Below, piece after piece: positions 5,458 through 6,595 of a DNA stretch of 6,595 nucleotides. Every line of letters starts with the position of its first letter. Positions within the stretch are counted from its first letter, which is position 1. Where the stretch lies: NCBI GenBank assembly GCA_902826505.1, contig CADEFG010000292.1, forward strand, positions 1 to 6,595. The letters are read 5' to 3'. This stretch comes from an uncultured Acidobacteriota bacterium (lineage in GTDB: Bacteria > Acidobacteriota > Blastocatellia > Pyrinomonadales > Pyrinomonadaceae). Below the pieces are notes generated by a model. It saw only the letters and a program-made list of their open reading frames with translations. It was not told the DNA's origin and searched no databases. A program made the position numbers and the translations under genes.

Positions 5458-5772
5458 ATGATGCCGCTGACAAAATACTTAACATATAAAATCACGCCGC
5501 ATTCGATCGAGCGGCAGAAAAACGACGAAGGAATCGTTATTGATGCGCGAACGGAAGATTGGCGGGATATTCACCCGATCGGCGCGAAAATGGTTAAGTC
5601 GATTTTTGCCGAGGTCGGGCACCAAATTCCCGCCACGGACGAAACGGAGCTTGAGATCGTCTTCAGTGCATACAAGGGCGAAGTCGTCGCGATCCAGCCG
5701 AAGGATATTGTTCAGTATCGATTTCAGCTCTTCTATATTTTGGGATTTAGAAACTCAAACCAATATATTTGA
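5458..5772 (+). CDS. Small hypothetical protein (104 aa)
   Basis: I do not recognise this product. It is charged and soluble, with no signal peptide, TM helix or known motif. Its middle (IVIDARTEDWRDIHPIGAKM, then ETELEIVFSAYKGEVVAI) suggests mixed alpha/beta structure. Codons in the body look like genuine coding DNA, with G or C at many third positions. The frame continues open upstream to 5326, but that part is AT-rich, crosses the terminator-like T-run and gives unlikely protein, so I start at the ATG pair 5458/5461. The sequence CCCGAG six or more bases upstream is only a weak ribosome site. It is the only plus-strand gene here: it faces away from the LysM/PAD cluster and converges on the MFS gene. 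It could be a remnant of a longer protein. Confidence 0.6.
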   Translation: MMPLTKYLTYKITPHSIERQKNDEGIVIDARTEDWRDIHPIGAKMVKSIFAEVGHQIPATDETELEIVFSAYKGEVVAIQPKDIVQYRFQLFYILGFRNSNQYI

Positions 5773-5876
5773 TCCTTCAGCTCAGCACAAAGCGGTAAGC
5801 CATGTGACGGATAAAATTCGAGTACTGTAATCAGAAATCAAATCGGAAGGGTTTATCTTATTTGAATTTTCCCAAT

Positions 5877-6595
5877 TCAAGACTGATTGTTTTTGACGAT
5901 GACATTGGTCGAAACACTTGTCAAAATTATTTGCAATAACAGTAGTAACAGACAACTGATCAAAATAACCAGGAATCCGGCTTTGAGACTTGAGAAAGCA
6001 GCGGAAACAATGCCGATAAGCCACGTTATCGAAGAACCGCCGAGACCTCCGAGAACAAAAAGCGGCGTTGCATTGCGGGTGGCTTCGATGCCGAAGATGT
6101 TGGTGAAACGTGCCATATTGGTCGGGAAAACGGACGAGCTTCCGAGTCCGGTGATCGCCGCTCCGAGAATAAGGAATATAAAATTATCGGCTCTTAAAAT
6201 TATTGCTACTCCAAGCGTCATCGTCAGCAGACTTAAAATCAAAACCGCATTTTCGCTGATAAATCGAAATAAAACGGGAACGATAGCCCGACCAATGACC
6301 AGAAATAAAAAGAATATGAAAGCGGCGGAAATCAGATTGCTCGAAGAATTCTGCGCGAACCGCGTTTCATAAGTCGTAATCCAGCCGCCGAGACTGCTTT
6401 CGATGCCGACGTGAACGAAGCTGAAAACGGCGATCAGCCAGGCGATTTTCGATGTCCAGATACGGCGAAAAATCTGCGGATCGCTTTTTTCTTCAACAAC
6501 TTTCGCTTCGTATTTGGTCAGAGCAATCGCCGCGCCGGTAATCAACATTGCCGCCGCCAGAATAATTGTCGGCAGCTGATAATCATTTTTCGAGC
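5877..6595 (-). CDS. MFS transporter, C-terminal half (cut by window edge)
   Basis: The frame is open from the right edge, through an internal Met at 6546-6548, to the TGA at 5877-5879. About 239 residues are visible, and the true start lies outside the window. Six hydrophobic helices are evident after the edge segment. The first, ending in ITGAAIALTKY, fits TM6 and is followed by a charged central loop (EAKVVEEKSDPQIFRRIW) typical of the junction between MFS halves. TM7 to TM12 follow, with GIESSLGGWITTYETR in TM7, GRAIVP in TM8 and TGLGSSSVFPTNMARF in TM10. The TM7 and TM10 motifs recall the sugar/fucose-permease-like branch of MFS, so a proton-linked solute importer is likely, with substrate unknown. 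The gene converges with the small plus-strand gene and probably has nothing to do with the LysM/PAD cluster. Confidence 0.9.
   Translation of the reverse strand, partial: SKNDYQLPTIILAAAMLITGAAIALTKYEAKVVEEKSDPQIFRRIWTSKIAWLIAVFSFVHVGIESSLGGWITTYETRFAQNSSSNLISAAFIFFLFLVIGRAIVPVLFRFISENAVLILSLLTMTLGVAIILRADNFIFLILGAAITGLGSSSVFPTNMARFTNIFGIEATRNATPLFVLGGLGGSSITWLIGIVSAAFSSLKAGFLVILISCLLLLLLQIILTSVSTNVIVKNNQS

Noticed and set aside
5228..5485. 85-codon minus-strand frame upstream of the first LysM gene
   Set aside because: It spans the promoter and the terminator-like hairpin, is AT-rich with implausible composition, and overlaps the start of the plus-strand gene.
5862..5880. TTGAATT/AATTCAA hairpin between the convergent small gene and the MFS gene
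   Set aside because: The stem is entirely weak A/T pairs with one G-C and has no good T-run on either strand, so it is not a convincing terminator.

Overview
This window carries seven protein genes, two cut by the window ends, plus one long and one short non-coding stretch. No rRNA, tRNA, insertion sequence, integrase or CRISPR array was seen. The genes are bacterial in style: tight spacing, a Shine-Dalgarno, a sigma70-like promoter, and LysM, AraC and MFS families. GC is moderate with AT-rich gaps. The gene mix would suit an environmental Gram-negative such as an Acidobacteriota, but that is a guess; no phylogenetic marker is present.

Layout, left to right. (1) 1-606, minus: N-terminal 202 codons of an AraC-family regulator, running off the left edge. 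(2) 607-1038: non-coding, with a three-copy CACAAAAATTA-type motif close to the regulator gene and a dense cluster of palindromes further away. (3) 1039-5221, minus: a four-gene cluster. In transcription order it holds a 155-aa LysM/beta-sandwich protein, a 212-aa LysM/beta-sandwich/peptidoglycan-binding protein, an 826-aa protein, and a 166-aa membrane-anchored protein. A TTGACG/TATAAT-like promoter sits just upstream, at 5273-5299. (4) 5331-5353: a plus-strand intrinsic-terminator hairpin. (5) 5458-5772, plus: a small unrecognised gene. (6) 5877-6595, minus: the C-terminal half of an MFS transporter, running off the right edge.

The main object of interest is the 826-aa protein. Its N-terminal third is seven tandem C-x2-C...C...H-x-W zinc-ribbon-like modules. 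An acidic linker follows, then a domain with the hallmarks of eukaryotic-type protein-arginine deiminase (PAD): RD, GNxxxSPP, HTDE and HCATN, which supply all four expected catalytic residues (D378, H473, D475, C755). Residues that bind calcium in human PADs appear to be replaced. The protein ends in an acidic tail encoded by a 12-bp tandem repeat.

The two upstream LysM proteins are tandem paralogues. They have an architecture I associate with effector or polymorphic-toxin loci of contractile secretion systems, although no VgrG, PAAR, Hcp or Rhs gene is visible. The working hypothesis, which is inference, is a cell-envelope or secretion cargo module. In it, the LysM proteins deliver or dock a zinc-ribbon/PAD citrullinating enzyme, and the 166-aa membrane protein is a possible partner or immunity protein.
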